Shown here one piece after another: positions 1 to 8,594 of a DNA stretch of 64,000 nucleotides. Position 1 is the first letter of the stretch, and each line of letters begins with the position of its first letter. The notes beneath the pieces are model-generated. The model had not been told where the DNA came from. It saw nothing but the letters and a program-made list of their open reading frames with translations, and made no database searches. The DNA comes from G963668605 sp963793625 (GTDB taxonomy: Bacteria; Acidobacteriota; Terriglobia; Bryobacterales; Bryobacteraceae): assembly GCA_963793625.1 (NCBI GenBank), contig CAWCAT010000015.1:124001-188000 (forward strand), given 5' to 3'. A program made the position numbers and the translations under genes.

Positions 1-1040
1 GCCAGCAACATCCTGTGCATCCGGTTTCTTGCCATGGTCCGCCAGACAAACAGGAAAACCGCGCGTTGGCGGTGATCTCGGACAACGCTCCGGATCACGC
101 GCGCCAGCAGGTCGCGTCCGCGGTTGCTTCGAATCGAAACCATTCCCGATTCTTCGATTGTCCTTCTCACATAACGTGCGTAGCCGGCCGTGTACAACAG
201 CAGGGAAAGGGCGGCTGACGAACAGAGTCCGATCATGGAAATCGAAGCGAGTTGGTGCACGACTGGTTGGCCGGAACCTAGCAAGTATTGATACAAGCCG
301 AGGAACCAGAACGGCGGTAGCGCAGTAACGATATTGCGATTCGCTGGATCGGTCAAGCGCTGCGGATCCATGACAGGCGGAAGCAGGAAGAAACCGAGAA
401 TGATTCCGAAGAAAGCAATCAACTGCACGTAGGCGGAAAGACGGCGGGAAGTGCGCGCGCTGATCGTTGTGATCAGCAACGCCTGCAGTCCCAGGAATGT
501 GAAAAACACAAATGCGCTGGCCGATCCGATTGCAACGACGTGCGCGAAATAGTGTTGTGCGAGAGCCATTAGCCCGTCGCTCCGTGTAAGCGTCGCGGCT
601 GGGAAAACCAGTGTAGTCGCCGCATTTGAGGCTATAATTACCAGCGCGAAAGCACCGCTGATCGCCGTCAATTTCGCCGCGAAGAAGGTCCGCATGCGGA
701 TAGGTAAAGCGCTCAGTGTCAGGCAGTCGCGTTTGTCGGGAAACATTGAATCCCAGCTCAGCACCGCGGCGAAGCCAGTCAAGGCCATGCTGAGCGAGAT
801 CAGGAATGTCCGGTCATTCCAGAGCGTGGCCTCACGTGTTGCGGCCGAGATGCCAGCCTGCATGAAGAAGTATTTCTCGAACAGCAGATAGGCACAGACC
901 ACGCCGAGCGCGCCCAATAGCGCAAGTGCATGAACGGCGCTCTGCTGACCATCGCCGCCCGGCGCGATGAGCTCATTGTCCAGAAAGCGACCAGCGAAGC
1001 TGCGGGTCAGTCTGGAATACTGCCGTTTCTCGCTGTTCAT
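1..1040 (-). CDS. ABC transporter permease, C-terminus cut by window edge
   Basis: The reverse strand reads open from an ATG at 1040 to the window start (about 346 codons, no stop), so the C-terminus is missing. The translation starts MNSEKRQYSRLTRSF and has long hydrophobic segments (for example ALALLGALGVVCAYLLF and FVFFTFLGLQALLITTI) separated by short basic loops, as in ABC-2 type export permeases. It lies 14 bp behind the ATPase at 1055-1819, with an AAGGG Shine-Dalgarno in that gap, so the two form one transcription unit and presumably one exporter. Substrate unknown. The membrane topology is read by eye; the ABC-2 assignment rests on gene order and hydrophobicity. Confidence 0.8.
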   Translation of the reverse strand, partial: MNSEKRQYSRLTRSFAGRFLDNELIAPGGDGQQSAVHALALLGALGVVCAYLLFEKYFFMQAGISAATREATLWNDRTFLISLSMALTGFAAVLSWDSMFPDKRDCLTLSALPIRMRTFFAAKLTAISGAFALVIIASNAATTLVFPAATLTRSDGLMALAQHYFAHVVAIGSASAFVFFTFLGLQALLITTISARTSRRLSAYVQLIAFFGIILGFFLLPPVMDPQRLTDPANRNIVTALPPFWFLGLYQYLLGSGQPVVHQLASISMIGLCSSAALSLLLYTAGYARYVRRTIEESGMVSIRSNRGRDLLARVIRSVVRDHRQRAVFLFVWRTMARNRMHRMLL

Positions 1041-1054
1041 CTTGTGCCCTTCGC

Positions 1055-1819
1055 TCAGCGCTGCATGACGTCTATGAGTTTTGCGGCGATGCTGTCGGTG
1101 TTTTGCTCCACCGCGAGCTGGGAAAATATGCTCTCGAGCGAGGGCAGTTGCATGAGGTCACGCAAGCGCGTCACCGAATCGTCCGCCACCACTCTCCCTT
1201 TGTGCAGAATCACAACTTTCGCGCAGATCTTTTCAACAACCTCAAGCACGTGTGAACTGTACAGCACGATCTTGTTGGCCTCGGCGAGACTCTGGATGAA
1301 ACGCTTCATGATCAGAGCCGAACTCACGTCGAGACCGGAGAAGGGTTCGTCCAGAATGATGAGTTCGGGATTGTGCAGCAGCGCGGCTGCAATCAGCACT
1401 TTTTGACGCATGCCTTTGGAATAGGAAGACATGGGCGAGTGGCGGTCTTCGTAAAGTGAAAACAGCCGCAGGAACTCATTGATCTTTTCCTTGAGCGGAC
1501 CGGGAGCGACGCCGCGCAAGTCGCCTGTCAGTTCGAGATACTCATAGCCGCTGAGAAATGTGTAAAGGTGCGGTTCCTCCGGCACATAGCCCAGCAGCCT
1601 TTTGAACTCAACCATCTGGCCAGTGACCTTCTGACCTCGATAAAAAACATCACCGTCCGTAGACTTCAACAACCCGGTAATGATTTTGATAGTGGTCGAC
1701 TTACCGGATCCGTTAGGGCCCAGGTAGCCTGTGACCTCGCAAGGCCGCGCCACGAAACTAACGTTCTCAATGGCAGGGATGCCGGTGTACAGCTTCGTCA
1801 ATCCGCGTACTTCGAGCAT
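1055..1819 (-). CDS. ABC transporter ATP-binding protein
   Basis: Nucleotide-binding subunit of an exporter, 254 aa from the ATG at 1819. Walker A GPNGSGKST is near residue 34, the signature YSKGMRQK is mid-protein, Walker B LIILDEP follows, then the switch histidine in SSHVLE. I chose 1819 because MLEVRGLTKLYTG is the normal beginning of this family; the reading frame stays open for 39 more codons upstream but that stretch runs through the divergent promoter and operator. It is followed by its permease (1-1040). It diverges from the GntR gene at 1917, whose operator would sit about 75 bp upstream of this start, so both units are probably under the same repressor (inference). Confidence 0.9.
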   Translation of the reverse strand: MLEVRGLTKLYTGIPAIENVSFVARPCEVTGYLGPNGSGKSTTIKIITGLLKSTDGDVFYRGQKVTGQMVEFKRLLGYVPEEPHLYTFLSGYEYLELTGDLRGVAPGPLKEKINEFLRLFSLYEDRHSPMSSYSKGMRQKVLIAAALLHNPELIILDEPFSGLDVSSALIMKRFIQSLAEANKIVLYSSHVLEVVEKICAKVVILHKGRVVADDSVTRLRDLMQLPSLESIFSQLAVEQNTDSIAAKLIDVMQR

Positions 1820-1873
1820 ATTGTCTGTGCGTTCAGACACCGGCGGGAGTGTGATTGTTCCCGCCGAAATATC

Positions 1874-1903
1874 TTGACAGCTAACACCGTACTGCTGTAT
1901 TAA
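1874..1903 (+). promoter_or_regulatory. Sigma-70 type promoter of the GntR-ABC operon
   Basis: A perfect TTGACA -35 box at 1874-1879 is followed after 18 bp by TATTAA at 1898-1903. Transcription would begin near 1910, only about 7 nt before the GTG at 1917, so the message would be nearly leaderless. The -10 lies inside the palindrome at 1895-1917, so a bound repressor would block polymerase directly. Confidence 0.6.
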
Positions 1904-1917
1904 TTCAATTAGTACAG
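1895..1917. promoter_or_regulatory. Palindromic operator of the GntR (YtrA-type) regulator
   Basis: Two 11-bp arms, CTGTATTAATT and AATTAGTACAG, flank a single central C at 1906; 10 of 11 positions pair. The last base is the G of the GTG start of the GntR gene. YtrA-subfamily GntR repressors bind AT-rich palindromes of this size in front of their own ABC operons, so autoregulation, and probably repression of the divergent ABC pair, is the simplest reading. Confidence 0.7.
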
Positions 1918-2306
1918 TGAACCTAAAACTCGACATCGCCGACGGAACTCCGATTTACCTCCAGATCGTCGACCAGATCAGCAAGAACATCGCGGTGGGA
2001 CACCTTAAGCCGGAGGACCCGCTGCCTTCAGTTCGCCAACTCGCTATCGATCTGACCATCAATCCCAACACGGTGGCGCGTGCGTATCTCGAACTGGAGC
2101 ACCGGGGCATCCTTCACAAGCGTCAGGGACAGGGCACCTACGTTTCCGCCCAGGCGATCGAGACGTCACGCCGCGAACGGCGCAAAATTGTCGCTACGCT
2201 TTTCGACAAAGCGATCGTTGAAGCGCTGAATGCCGGACTTGGGCCGGCCGAAATCGAAGAGATCTACAGTCAGTTGTTACGCCGCTACAAAGTGGAGAAA
2301 TCATGA
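1917..2306 (+). CDS. GntR family (YtrA subfamily) transcriptional repressor
   Basis: A 129-aa DNA-binding regulator. The N-terminal winged helix is typical: DGTPIYLQIVDQISKNI, then LPSVRQLAIDLTINPNTVAR as the recognition region, then GILHKRQGQGTYV as the wing. The short C-terminal helix pair (about 50 residues) is too small for a ligand domain and marks the YtrA subfamily, which controls adjacent ABC exporters. The GTG at 1917 is preferred since the protein begins MNLKLDIADGTPIY, as relatives do, and no useful in-frame start lies nearby. No Shine-Dalgarno can fit between the predicted transcription start and this codon. The stop overlaps the next gene's ATG (ATGA), indicating translational coupling. 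Confidence 0.9.
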   Translation: MNLKLDIADGTPIYLQIVDQISKNIAVGHLKPEDPLPSVRQLAIDLTINPNTVARAYLELEHRGILHKRQGQGTYVSAQAIETSRRERRKIVATLFDKAIVEALNAGLGPAEIEEIYSQLLRRYKVEKS

Positions 2307-3028
2307 ATGCCATTGAAACTCGCCAGCTCACCCGCGTTTTCGGGCACACACACGCCGTCGATTCGGCCACACTCGACGTCGCGCAAGGTACAGTGCTCGG
2401 TTTACTTGGCCCCAACGGGGCAGGGAAATCCACGCTGTTGAAGCTTCTTGTCGGCCAACTTAGAGCAACCTCCGGCACTGCGATGTTGCTGGGTCAGACA
2501 GTATCACAACGCGAGCGTGCCCCCTGGGGACGGCTCGGTTACGTGTCGCAGGCGCGCTATCTGCCGGGTTGGATGACGGCGGCCGAATGCCTCCGCTTCA
2601 CACGGGCGCTCCGTCCGCAGTGGGATGAAGCCAAGGAGGCGCACCTGGTCAAGCGTTTGGAGGTGCCGCTAGAAACAAAGATCCGCGATCTGTCACGAGG
2701 CGATCACGTCCGGCTGCAGATTGCACTCGCGCTCGCTCACAATCCCGAACTGATCCTGCTGGATGAGCCGACCTCAGGGCTGGACCCCGTCGGTCGCCGC
2801 GAGTTGCTGGAACTGTTGATCGATGAGATCGGATTGCGCGGCTGTACGGTGGTTTTTTCATCGCACATCGTTGAAGATGTCGAGCGGATGGCAGATCATG
2901 TCGCCATCATGAACGCTGGCCGGATAGTCGCGAGCGGGTCAGTTGACGAAATTAAAGGTGTGCCGGCGGCGTCCTCCGCGACTCTCGAAGAAGCCTTTTT
3001 CAATTACGTTCAGAGGAGGTCCGAATGA
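2303..3028 (+). CDS. ABC transporter ATP-binding protein
   Basis: 241-aa ATPase subunit with Walker A GPNGAGKST (from about residue 36), a signature of LSRGDHVR instead of the usual LSGGQ type, Walker B LILLDEPTSGLDP and the switch histidine SSHIVEDVE. It overlaps both the GntR gene upstream and the permease downstream by 4 bp (ATGA), so GntR, ATPase and permease are one coupled operon. In YtrA-controlled operons such exporters are often induced by cell-wall-active compounds; here the substrate cannot be read from sequence. Confidence 0.92.
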   Translation: MNAIETRQLTRVFGHTHAVDSATLDVAQGTVLGLLGPNGAGKSTLLKLLVGQLRATSGTAMLLGQTVSQRERAPWGRLGYVSQARYLPGWMTAAECLRFTRALRPQWDEAKEAHLVKRLEVPLETKIRDLSRGDHVRLQIALALAHNPELILLDEPTSGLDPVGRRELLELLIDEIGLRGCTVVFSSHIVEDVERMADHVAIMNAGRIVASGSVDEIKGVPAASSATLEEAFFNYVQRRSE

Positions 3029-3858
3029 TTCGCGCGATGATTTGGAAGGAATGGCGGGAGCACCGCTGGAAGTACGCGGCTTTTTGGCTTGCGCTCAATT
3101 TGCCGATCTTGATTGTTGCTCTTTCTTTGGCCCTTAGCATCGGCGCGCGTACGCCTTTTGCTGATCTGTCCGATACCACCGCCGCGAAATATCTTGGCGT
3201 TGCGCTCTTCGCAGAGTCCGCGTTGCTGGCGACGCTCTTTCTGTTTCTTACTGGATTTCTCGCTATCGCGACTTTCAGTCCCGAACTTGAGGACGGCTCG
3301 GTGTTCTTTCTGTATGAGCAACCATTTCCGCCTTGGAAGTATGCTGCTCTCAAGATCCTCAATGGTGCATTTCACACTGCTTTGGCGGCAACGTTCGCTG
3401 TGCTCCTCGCGCCGCTTGTGGCTTACGCCATAATGCTGCTGGCCGGCAAGGTGACATTGGCCGGTTCGCTCGCTCCGCTGCTTACAGTATTGGCAGCAGC
3501 GGCCCGGACGGCTGTCTGGTGCTCATTGATCTCGCTCGCCGCGTTCACGGGTTCTGCGTTAATGGCTGCACTCTTGCCCCGCTGGTGGCTGGCAATGGCC
3601 GCATCCATCGCATTGCTTGTGTTGCTCAACATGGCAGGAAGCGACTTTATGAATTTTACCCAGCAAGCATTCGACGCAATGGAGCAGGGTTCGATCAGCG
3701 TCACGTCTGGATCGCCGCAATGGCTGACGATCACTGGTGTCTTGCCGATCCAGAAATTCGCGCCTTGGCGGGTATTGCCGCTTCTGACAGCATTGCTGAT
3801 CGCTTTAACTTTCGCTGCCGGGACAGGATTGGTTTACACGCGCAAGGAACTGAAGTAA
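3025..3858 (+). CDS. ABC-2 type transporter permease
   Basis: 277-aa integral membrane protein starting MIRAMIWKEWREHRWKYA, the usual basic amphipathic start of ABC-2 permeases, followed by about six hydrophobic helices (for example FWLALNLPILIVALSLALSI, SALLATLFLFLTGFLAIATF, LLPLLTALLIALTFAAGTGLV). A cluster GSVFFLYEQPFPPWKYAALK after helix 2 matches the cytoplasmic loop that contacts the ATPase in this family. Coupled by a 4-bp overlap to the ATPase at 2303. An AGAGGAGG ribosome site lies just before the start, inside the upstream gene. Confidence 0.88.
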   Translation: MIRAMIWKEWREHRWKYAAFWLALNLPILIVALSLALSIGARTPFADLSDTTAAKYLGVALFAESALLATLFLFLTGFLAIATFSPELEDGSVFFLYEQPFPPWKYAALKILNGAFHTALAATFAVLLAPLVAYAIMLLAGKVTLAGSLAPLLTVLAAAARTAVWCSLISLAAFTGSALMAALLPRWWLAMAASIALLVLLNMAGSDFMNFTQQAFDAMEQGSISVTSGSPQWLTITGVLPIQKFAPWRVLPLLTALLIALTFAAGTGLVYTRKELK

Positions 3859-3873
3859 TCTATGCTGTAAACA

Positions 3874-4326
3874 ATGCGCCTGTTGATTGTTGCCGCCGCC
3901 GCTCTGCTTACCGGTTGTGCAACTGCGCCCGCGCCAACCGCGCCGACGAAACCCGATGCGACTGCACAGGCCTGGTACGGCCAGAGCGTGCAACTACTCG
4001 GGACCATGAATCGTGAGGCGGAGAGCTTGTTCAAGAGTGGTAAATCCGACGAAGCCGCGGCGATGATCACCAAGGCTCAACCACTGGCCAATCGTCTGAT
4101 CGCCGTCTCGCGCCCGAGCCTGCCGGCGATGGAAGCAGCTGCTGATCTCGATGATTTATACGGCCGGATGCTGCTGGCCAATCGGAACTACGGCTGGGCG
4201 CGGCTTCAGTTCCAAAAGAATCTGGCGCGCTGGAAGTACTGGCAGCCGCAGACCTCCGAAACTGCACGACGCCTTAAACTTGCTGCTTCACAAATCGAAG
4301 AGTGTGATCGACGGCTATCGCAGTGA
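3874..4326 (+). CDS. Small putative lipoprotein of unknown function
   Basis: 150 aa with a lipoprotein signal peptide: MRLLIVAAAALLTGC, where LLTGC is the lipobox and the Cys would be lipidated. The mature part begins with a Pro/Ala/Thr-rich linker and continues as an amphipathic, all-helical region (MNREAESLFKSGKSDEAAAM, then repeated Ala/Leu-rich helices) resembling one or two TPR-like hairpins. It lies 15 bp after the ABC permease on the same strand, so it may be the last gene of that operon. No family recognised. Confidence 0.75.
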   Translation: MRLLIVAAAALLTGCATAPAPTAPTKPDATAQAWYGQSVQLLGTMNREAESLFKSGKSDEAAAMITKAQPLANRLIAVSRPSLPAMEAAADLDDLYGRMLLANRNYGWARLQFQKNLARWKYWQPQTSETARRLKLAASQIEECDRRLSQ

Positions 4327-4351
4327 GCACCGGAAGGGATATCGACTAATC

Positions 4352-5984
4352 ATGAATCGAAGATCGTTCGTCAGGTTGATGGGCAGTTGCGCGGCCACCA
4401 GCGCGTTCTCCGCCCCAGCGGCGAGGCCCAACGTGGTGGTCGTTCTCGTCGACGACATGGGCTTCTCCGATATCGGCTGCTACGGCAGCGAGGTGCCGAC
4501 CCCTAATCTGGACCGTCTCGCCACGCAAGGCGTCAGATTCACGCAGTTCTACAACACGGCTCGCTGCAGCCCCAGTCGGTCCTCCCTCATGACTGGTCTC
4601 TATCCGCATCAGGCTGGCATGGGACACCTGGACAACGACGTGCGTCCGGGATCGCGCGGTTATCAGGGCCGCCTTACAGATGAGAGCGCGACAATTGCAG
4701 AGGCGCTCAAGCCCGCTGGCTATTTCACTGCCATGACAGGCAAATGGCATCTAGGCCAACAACACGGAACGCCGCCCTGGGAGCGCGGGTTCGATCGCAG
4801 CCTCAACTCTCAGGCGGGCGGCATCTACTATCCTGGCCAGCGCGGAAGAGAGAAGGACAAGTTCTACCTCAATGGACGTGCGTTGCCGCTGGATTCTCCC
4901 GAACTCGGCGAGTCCTGGTACAGCACTGATCTTTGGACCAAATTCGGACTTCGCTTCATTGACGAAGCCATTCAAGGAGAAGAAACCATTCTTCCTTTAT
5001 CTGGCGCACAACGCGCCACACTTTCCGCTGATGGCGCCGCAGGAGGACATTCAGCGCTTCCGCGGCAAGTACATGGCGGGCTGGGACAAGCTGCGCCAGG
5101 CGCGCTATGAACGGCAAGTTGCCAGTGGCCTGATCGACCGCGCGCTGGAAATTGACGGAACGCCCACCCGACTCTCCGGCTTGGGACAGCTTGAGTCAGG
5201 ACGGACAAGGAACGCTTCGATCACATGATGGCGATTTATGCGGCGGCCATCAGCCACATGGACCGCAGCGTCGGCACCCTGGTGGATGGCTTGCGAGATC
5301 GTGGCGTTCTCGACAACACTCTGATTCTCTTTATGTCGGATAACGGCGGCAATGCCGAGTCGGGTCCACAGAGGCCGCTTCGATGGCAATCCGCCGGGAG
5401 GGCCGGATTCAGACGTCTATCTCGGCATGAACTGGGCCACTCTTGCCAACACGCCTTTCCGGCGCTACAAGCACTTCACGCACGAGGGAGGCGTCGCGAC
5501 GCCACTGATCGCTCACTGGCCCGCCGCCATTCCCCAGGCGCGCCACGGCAAGTTCGAAACGCAGCCGGGCCACTTGATCGACATCATGCCTACCGTGCTC
5601 GAGGTGACCGGAGCACAGTATCCGACGAGCCTGCACGGCAAGACCACATTTCCGCTGCATGGAACGAGCCTGGTCCCGGCGTTGTCCGGGCGCAAACTGG
5701 CGCGCAAGGAGCCGATCTTCTTCATGCACGAGGGCAATCGCGCAGTTCGTGACGGCAAATGGAAACTCGTCTCGAAGTACATGGATCCCTGGGAACTCTT
5801 CGACATGGAGGCGGACCGGACCGAGTTGCGCAACCTTGCCGCAAAGCAACCCGAGATCGTCGCGCGGCTGGCTTCGGCCTACGATACCTGGGCGCAGAAG
5901 AGCTTTGCAGAACCCTGGACCGGGCCGCGGCGCAACGATTGGGGCCAGGTGAATCCGGCCGCCCGGAAAAGAGCGAAGAAGTAG
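4352..5984 (+). pseudogene. Type I (S1) sulfatase, broken by four frame shifts
   Basis: A secreted arylsulfatase-like enzyme hydrolysing sulfate esters. From the ATG at 4352: a Tat-like leader (MNRRSFVRLMGS), the metal-binding DDMGFSDIGCYG, then the formylglycine motif in ARCSPSRSSLMTGLYPHQAG, whose Cys would be oxidised to the catalytic formylglycine. Later conserved blocks TGKWHLGQ, FMSDNGGNAESG, NTPFRRYKHFTHEGG and DGKWKLVSKYMDPWELFDME are all present but in different frames, with changes near 4975, 5150, 5195 and 5375. Pieced together the protein is about 540 aa, normal for S1 sulfatases. All catalytic blocks survive, so either the sequence has indel errors or the gene died recently. Confidence 0.85.
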
Positions 5985-5996
5985 GGCGCCGGTGAA

Positions 5997-7637
5997 CTAG
6001 AGCGGCAGCAGTCCCTCGCGCAGCCGTTCGATTTCAGGCGGCAGGATTGCGTCGGCTTGTTCCCATCCTGGAAAGCCGCCCCAGGCAAATACGATCCGCA
6101 GATATTCGACGAAGTTTACGCCGTGTTGCTCGATATTCCAGCAAGTGTGTCGGCGAACGGTGCGGGAAGGCTGATCGAATATGGATCGCCTCCACTGACG
6201 TTGGCTTTGTGCAATTCATCAGGGGCGATGATTGATGTAGGGTTCGTCCTCGTCGGGGTCTTGAGTGTCTAATTCCGCAAGCGCGTCGTCTACTCCGTAG
6301 ATCACGAGCGGGTCTGGCGCTACGGACGATTCGATTGGCGCAAGCGCAGGATGCGAGCCCATGAAATCGACCGCGCCGACGACGTCGTAAAACGCACGTA
6401 ACGAAAGCGGAAGAGGCCCCGCGAGTTTTTCGAACTTCTGAATCGCCTTCCATGTTTTTGCGTTGGGCGGGGTGTGCGGCTCGAATTGGAATCTGTATCC
6501 CAAGGCTTTCAGCCGTTGAACCAGAGTCCGTACATTCTGGTCGACACGGGTCATCGTTTCGTACGCAACAGCCAACGCATCCGCAGCATGACCGCTGCTG
6601 CGAACGTCAGGCCCGAGAGCAACCAGTTCCTTCCAGACCTCTTCGTGCTCGCCTGCAATATAGCGGTCGAAGAGTGGAAGACTGGGAGATCGCTTGCGCA
6701 ACAACGCGACCCTGGCCTGCGGATCTCGATGGCAGTGCTACCGAGAGAAGATCGTCAGTTTTGACCTTGGTTTTGGGTGCGGTAGGCTTGACCTTGGCCG
6801 CATACGGCACGGCCTTCCAGCCGTCGCTGAAGACCATGGTCAGAGCGCCCTTCGCGCCGCGCTGAACTCTCGACTGGGCCGCTCCGAAAGTACAACGGCG
6901 TTCGAAAATGGCCACCACACTCCTACGTTTTCAGCCACCTTCCAAAAGCTTTGCGCGATAGCTGGCGCGGTTGCGGAATGCTGGTCTGCGAAAATCTGAT
7001 CGCGCGCGATTTCCAGATGGCCGTAATCGTTATAGATCGTGCGACCCATCCACTGCCGGATTGATGCGGCGCCGGCATACACTGCACCGTAGGCCAGTAT
7101 GCCGTCGCCGATAGTGTCCAAACACTTCGCGTTCCGCAGCCTGCAAGGGTAGCAGCGCAGGATCGAGCTGCTGAAACCGCTTAAGATATTCGTCCATTCC
7201 CGCCGCGTCCATCAGAAAGCTGACCAAGCGTGGTGCGAAGTTTTGTCGGCAACAACTGCATTGGGTCGATTCGCCCCATGCCTGCACCCGTGGAGTGCCA
7301 TTCGCCGACGTCGTCCAGTACTTCCGCCCAGGAACCAACACCCAGTCGCGCGACTGGATCTCTGCCTGCACCTGCTTCAGTTTGGCCAGCGAGTCTGAGC
7401 GTTGTCGTACGTGCTCCATGAATTGGGCTGACAGCCCGCTATGGTTCTCAGTCAGCGCGGAGAACGTCCACAGAGCCTCCAGCGGGGAAGCGTGCCAGAG
7501 GAAATGCTTCGGAGGAGCCAAGTCCCGGCATCCACATATAACTGGCGTAACAGTTCCTCACTTCGCGTATGATCCACCGGTTCGATGCTCAGCAAGTGCG
7601 AGAGCCAACGCTCCATATATTGAGAGACGGATTCCAT
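5997..7637 (-). pseudogene. Unknown protein, N-terminal part DUF6745-like; many frame breaks
   Basis: Reverse-strand locus reconstructed over several frames. From the ATG at 7637: MESVSQYMERWLSHLLSI, FLWHASPLEALW, a Cys pair in STQCSCCRQNF, DTIGDGILAYGAVYAGA, then KVAENVGVWWPFSNAVVLSERPS, which resembles DUF6745 proteins (a tryptophan-rich WWP block and a 'ERP' motif). Reading continues into KALGYRFQF, LRAFYDVVGAVDFMGSHPAL, IAPDELHKANVSGGDPYS and FVEYLRIVFAWGGFPGWEQAD, ending at the TAG at 5997-5999. Frame changes fall near 7525, 7120, 6885, 6705, 6235 and 6115. The second half could be a separate gene whose start is hidden by a break. No function proposed; the DUF6745 link is from memory of the motif. 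Confidence 0.5.
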
Positions 7638-7672
7638 ACCTTGGATAGTAATAGATATAGAATTAATTCGAT

Positions 7673-8590
7673 ATGCTCTCACCCACTCGCCGCCAGCTTT
7701 TCGCGCTGCCCGCAATGGCACTGCTTGCAGGACGATCCTACGGAATTCCGCTGAACCAGATTCGCCTCGGGATAACAACCGACGAAATCGATGACGACCT
7801 GCTCACTGCGATCCGCTTTCTGCGTGAGTACGGACTCAGTTACGCCGAATTGCGAATGATCTGGGGGAAGTACAATACCGTGCTGCCGCTCGAGAAAATC
7901 CGCGAGGCGCGCGCGTTGCTTGACGAACACAAAATCAAAACCTCCGTGTTGGGAACCGGGTTCTTCAAGGTTCCGCTTCCAGGCGAGGACGAGGCCGGCC
8001 GCAAAGCGCTCCAGGCCGAGTGGGATCTGCTCGATGGCGCCATGCAACGCGCTGAAATTCTCGGTACGAACACGCTGCGCATTTTCGCATTCACTTACAA
8101 AGCCGCCGACGGCCTCAAAGAGAGCAACTATCCGCGCATTCAGGAATTGCTCAAGGAAGCTGCGCGCAGGGCCAAGGCTCGCAAGATGAAGCTCGCGATT
8201 GAGAACGTGAATGGCAGCTACGTTTCCACCGGAGCGCAGGCCGCTCGTGTGCTCGCTGCGGTGCGCGATGAGTCGCTTGGATTGACGTGGGACCCTAACA
8301 ACGCGGGCGCTGCCGGCGAGCGCGCATTCCCGGATGGCTATCGCCTGCTCGACCCTGCGCGCATCATGCATGTGCACCTGCGCGACTACCGGCGTAATGC
8401 GGCGGGCAAGGTCGAGTGGTGCGCGGTGGGTCAAGGCGAGTTCGATAATCTCGGGCAAATCCGCGCGCTACTCAAGGCCGGCTATAAGGGCGCCTTCACG
8501 CTGGAAACGCACTACAAAGCGCCCGAAGGAAAAGCCTTTGCGTCGAAGACTTCCATTACTGCGCTGCTCAAGGTGTTCGGTCAGGTCTAA
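7673..8590 (+). CDS. Secreted sugar phosphate isomerase/epimerase-like TIM-barrel protein
   Basis: 305 aa of the xylose-isomerase-like TIM barrel family. It begins with a short RR-type leader (MLSPTRRQLFALPAMALLAG). Barrel strands with metal-ligand acids are visible: AELRMIWGKY, LAIENVNGSY (Glu), LGLTWDPNNAG (Asp), IMHVHLRDYR (His/Asp) and GAFTLETHYK (Glu), which fits the E-D-H-E metal site of this superfamily. It is followed 4 bp later by an enolase-family dehydratase, so both probably act on the same sugar acid or keto sugar. The start is only 35 bp from the divergent gene at 7637, in a very AT-rich gap that must hold both promoters. Confidence 0.85.
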   Translation: MLSPTRRQLFALPAMALLAGRSYGIPLNQIRLGITTDEIDDDLLTAIRFLREYGLSYAELRMIWGKYNTVLPLEKIREARALLDEHKIKTSVLGTGFFKVPLPGEDEAGRKALQAEWDLLDGAMQRAEILGTNTLRIFAFTYKAADGLKESNYPRIQELLKEAARRAKARKMKLAIENVNGSYVSTGAQAARVLAAVRDESLGLTWDPNNAGAAGERAFPDGYRLLDPARIMHVHLRDYRRNAAGKVEWCAVGQGEFDNLGQIRALLKAGYKGAFTLETHYKAPEGKAFASKTSITALLKVFGQV

Positions 8591-8594
8591 AACG

